Source: Gottschalkia acidurici 9a (lineage in GTDB: Bacteria; Bacillota; Clostridia; Tissierellales; Gottschalkiaceae). Taken from it: a stretch of 64,000 bases of DNA. The stretch lies in the NCBI RefSeq assembly GCF_000299355.1, contig NC_018664.1, positions 1,720,380-1,784,379 on the forward strand. Reading direction: 5' to 3'. The notes beneath the pieces are model-generated. The model was not told the origin of the DNA. It was given only the letters and a program-made list of their open reading frames with translations, and did not search any database. Made by a program: the position numbers and the translations under genes. This document shows positions 62,617 through 64,000 of this stretch, one piece after another (position 1 is the first letter of the stretch; each line of letters begins with the position of its first letter).

Positions 62617-62736
62617 CTTTATCACCTCTTGAATTTATTATAATACAATCATTATATAAACTCAATATAGCTATATAAACTTCTATAATGTTCTGTTAGC
62701 TGTTATTGTGCCCCCTATTTTATACTGAATTATACA

Positions 62737-63207
62737 TCAATTTCTAAGTGTAGCTTTCATCATATTTTTGTTTAATATTATATTTAGAGCATCTATTATA
62801 GATTTTGTAACTATATCGGCATATGGTAGAAGCTTCCCTGAACATCCCTCTTTTTCTATTATTGCTATAGATATTTTACAATCTTTAAACATTTCTATAT
62901 CATTAAATCCATTTCCAACACATATTGTTTTTTCTTTCCCTAAACTTTTTAATATAAGTTTCTTAGATTCTCCTGCGTTTTCTTTTGGAAAAGTTATTAT
63001 ATTTATCCCTATATCTTTACATTGTTTCTCTACTGTCCCATAAGTATCTGCTGTAACTATATGTATTTTAAGTTTATCCTTCATATCTAATAGTTTTTCT
63101 TGGACTCCCTCTATTAATTGACCTTCCACTGCTATAGTTCCATTATAGTCTAATATTATATTTTCTATTTCAACTTTTCCTCTTCCCGGTATATCATATA
63201 CTATCAT
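62737..63207 (-). CDS. small HAD-family protein (soluble P-type-ATPase-like)
   Basis: A 156-residue HAD domain without a cap. Motif I is LDYNGTIAVEG (the usual DxDGT has Asn as third residue), motif II is VTADTYGT and motif IV is VGNGFNDIEMFKD. Such proteins resemble the phosphorylation domain of P-type ATPases; the substrate is unknown. It lies 25 bases after the PstB-like gene in the same direction and may share its operon. Confidence 0.82.
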   Translation of the reverse strand: MIVYDIPGRGKVEIENIILDYNGTIAVEGQLIEGVQEKLLDMKDKLKIHIVTADTYGTVEKQCKDIGINIITFPKENAGESKKLILKSLGKEKTICVGNGFNDIEMFKDCKISIAIIEKEGCSGKLLPYADIVTKSIIDALNIILNKNMMKATLRN

Positions 63208-63232
63208 ATATACAATTCTCCTTTATTTTAAA

Positions 63233-63976
63233 TTATCCATATATGCCTTCTATATATTCTCTAGTTCTAATATCTTTTGGATTATTAAATATCTGTTCTG
63301 TCTCTCCATATTCCACAATATCTCCATCAAGTAAGAATGCAGTATAATCGGATATTCTTTTTGCCTGAGATAGGTTATGTGTAACTATGACTATCGTATA
63401 GCTTTTAGAAAATTCCAAAAGTATTTTTTCTACATTAGCTGTATTTTTTACATCTAATGCTGAACATGGTTCATCCAGTAATAAAACCTCTGGATTTACA
63501 GTAAGTGCTCTAGCCATGCATAGTCTTTGTTGTTGTCCTCCTGATAGATTCGTAGCATACATGTCTAAATCATCTTTGACTTCATCAAACAGATGTACTT
63601 TCTTCAGAGTTTCTTTCACTATTTCATCTAATTTATCCTTATCTTTTATTCCGTAATATATAGGAGCATATGTTAAGTTTTTATATATTGATAATGGAAA
63701 AGGCACAGGTTTTTGAAACAACATTCCTATACTTTTTCTTATCTCATTCTTAGAATAAGATAGTATGTCTTTATCTTTAAATACTATATCACCTTTAGAG
63801 TCTCCACCATTTTCCTCCAATATGCGATTTAAGCTCATAAGTAAAGTTGATTTTCCACAACCAGACGGACCTATTATTGCAGTTATTTTATTTTTCTTTA
63901 TATCCATAGATAAATTTTTTGATATTACCTTATTGCCGTATTTAGTATTTAAATTTTTTATTTTAATTATATCCAT
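63233..63976 (-). CDS. phosphate-type ABC transporter ATPase (PstB-like)
   Basis: A 247-residue ABC ATPase. It has Walker A (GPSGCGKSTLL), Q-loop in GMLFQKPVPFPLSIYKNL, signature LSGGQQQRLCMARAL, Walker B VLLLDEPCSALD and switch VTHNLSQAKRISD, followed by the PstB-style FNNPKDIRTREYIEGIYG end. The closest family is PstB, but several residues differ from consensus (PCSALD for PTSALD), so another oxyanion is possible. Permease and binding-protein genes would lie beyond the window edge. Confidence 0.85.
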   Translation of the reverse strand: MDIIKIKNLNTKYGNKVISKNLSMDIKKNKITAIIGPSGCGKSTLLMSLNRILEENGGDSKGDIVFKDKDILSYSKNEIRKSIGMLFQKPVPFPLSIYKNLTYAPIYYGIKDKDKLDEIVKETLKKVHLFDEVKDDLDMYATNLSGGQQQRLCMARALTVNPEVLLLDEPCSALDVKNTANVEKILLEFSKSYTIVIVTHNLSQAKRISDYTAFLLDGDIVEYGETEQIFNNPKDIRTREYIEGIYG

Positions 63977-64000
63977 CCATCTATCTTCCTTTCTTCTTTA

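Larger units (their letters stand above)
60755..62700 (-). mobile_element. IS607-type insertion sequence with tnpA and tnpB
   Basis: The two overlapping genes tnpA (serine recombinase) and tnpB define an IS607-family element. Exact ends cannot be fixed because IS607 elements lack terminal inverted repeats. Similar short words in direct orientation, TATAAAACTCTATAAAG near 60747 and TATAAACTTCTATAATG near 62675, flank the genes and may mark the ends. Both genes look intact, so the element could be active. Confidence 0.7.

Overview
The window comes from a low-GC, spore-forming member of the Clostridia. It carries spoIVA, an alpha/beta-type small acid-soluble spore protein gene, ylbJ, divIVA and sepF. 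Its housekeeping gene order runs from recG through fakA, asp23, rpmB, thiN, rpe, rsgA, prkC, prpC, rlmN, rsmB, fmt, def, priA, coaBC, rpoZ, gmk, remA and yicC. Together with a selenocysteine formate dehydrogenase this fits a Peptostreptococcaceae-like anaerobe. That family assignment is inference; no rRNA gene is present to test it.

Positions 1 to about 10,320 are accessory DNA, all on the minus strand. I read it as an array of displaced polymorphic-toxin tips. Small intact genes, probably immunity genes, each follow a decayed or truncated toxin tail. Recognisable pieces are an Rhs core end with a pre-toxin segment and an EndoU nuclease domain (7924-8800), a DNA/RNA non-specific endonuclease domain with a YezG-type immunity protein (9415-10322), a YwqK-like antitoxin fragment, a possible VgrG-like fragment, two paralogous immunity genes that each follow a related toxin remnant, and a duplicated small membrane protein whose second copy is dead. 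No full-length delivery gene lies in the window.

From 10,575 to 15,580 lie tmcAL, a patatin-like gene, ylbJ, a coiled-coil protein gene, coaD and rsmD. From 15,778 to 23,385 is a formate dehydrogenase and molybdenum-cofactor locus. It has two paralogous catalytic subunits flanking moeA and mobB. One uses selenocysteine at an in-frame UGA followed by a textbook bacterial SECIS hairpin. The other has cysteine at the same residue and a decayed hairpin. Both have repeated CGTTAT elements upstream, suggesting a shared regulator.

From 23,771 to 46,688 is the main housekeeping block, nearly all on the minus strand. It covers DNA repair, fatty acid kinase, ribosomal protein L28, thiamine salvage under a TPP riboswitch, the PrkC/PrpC signalling pair, rRNA modification, translation initiation (fmt, def), replication restart (priA), CoA synthesis, and nucleotide and RNA polymerase functions. 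rqcH is on the plus strand. Next come uraA and pyrR, each with a PyrR attenuator, then rluD-like, lspA, a DksA-like gene, divIVA, ylmH, sepF, yggS, an HlyD-like gene and spoIVA. This last stretch is the cell-division and spore-coat region.

The right end (about 60,750-62,700) holds an apparently intact IS607-type element with tnpA (serine recombinase), tnpB (RNA-guided nuclease) and a candidate guide-RNA scaffold at the tnpB 3' end. After it come a small HAD protein gene and a PstB-like ABC ATPase gene.
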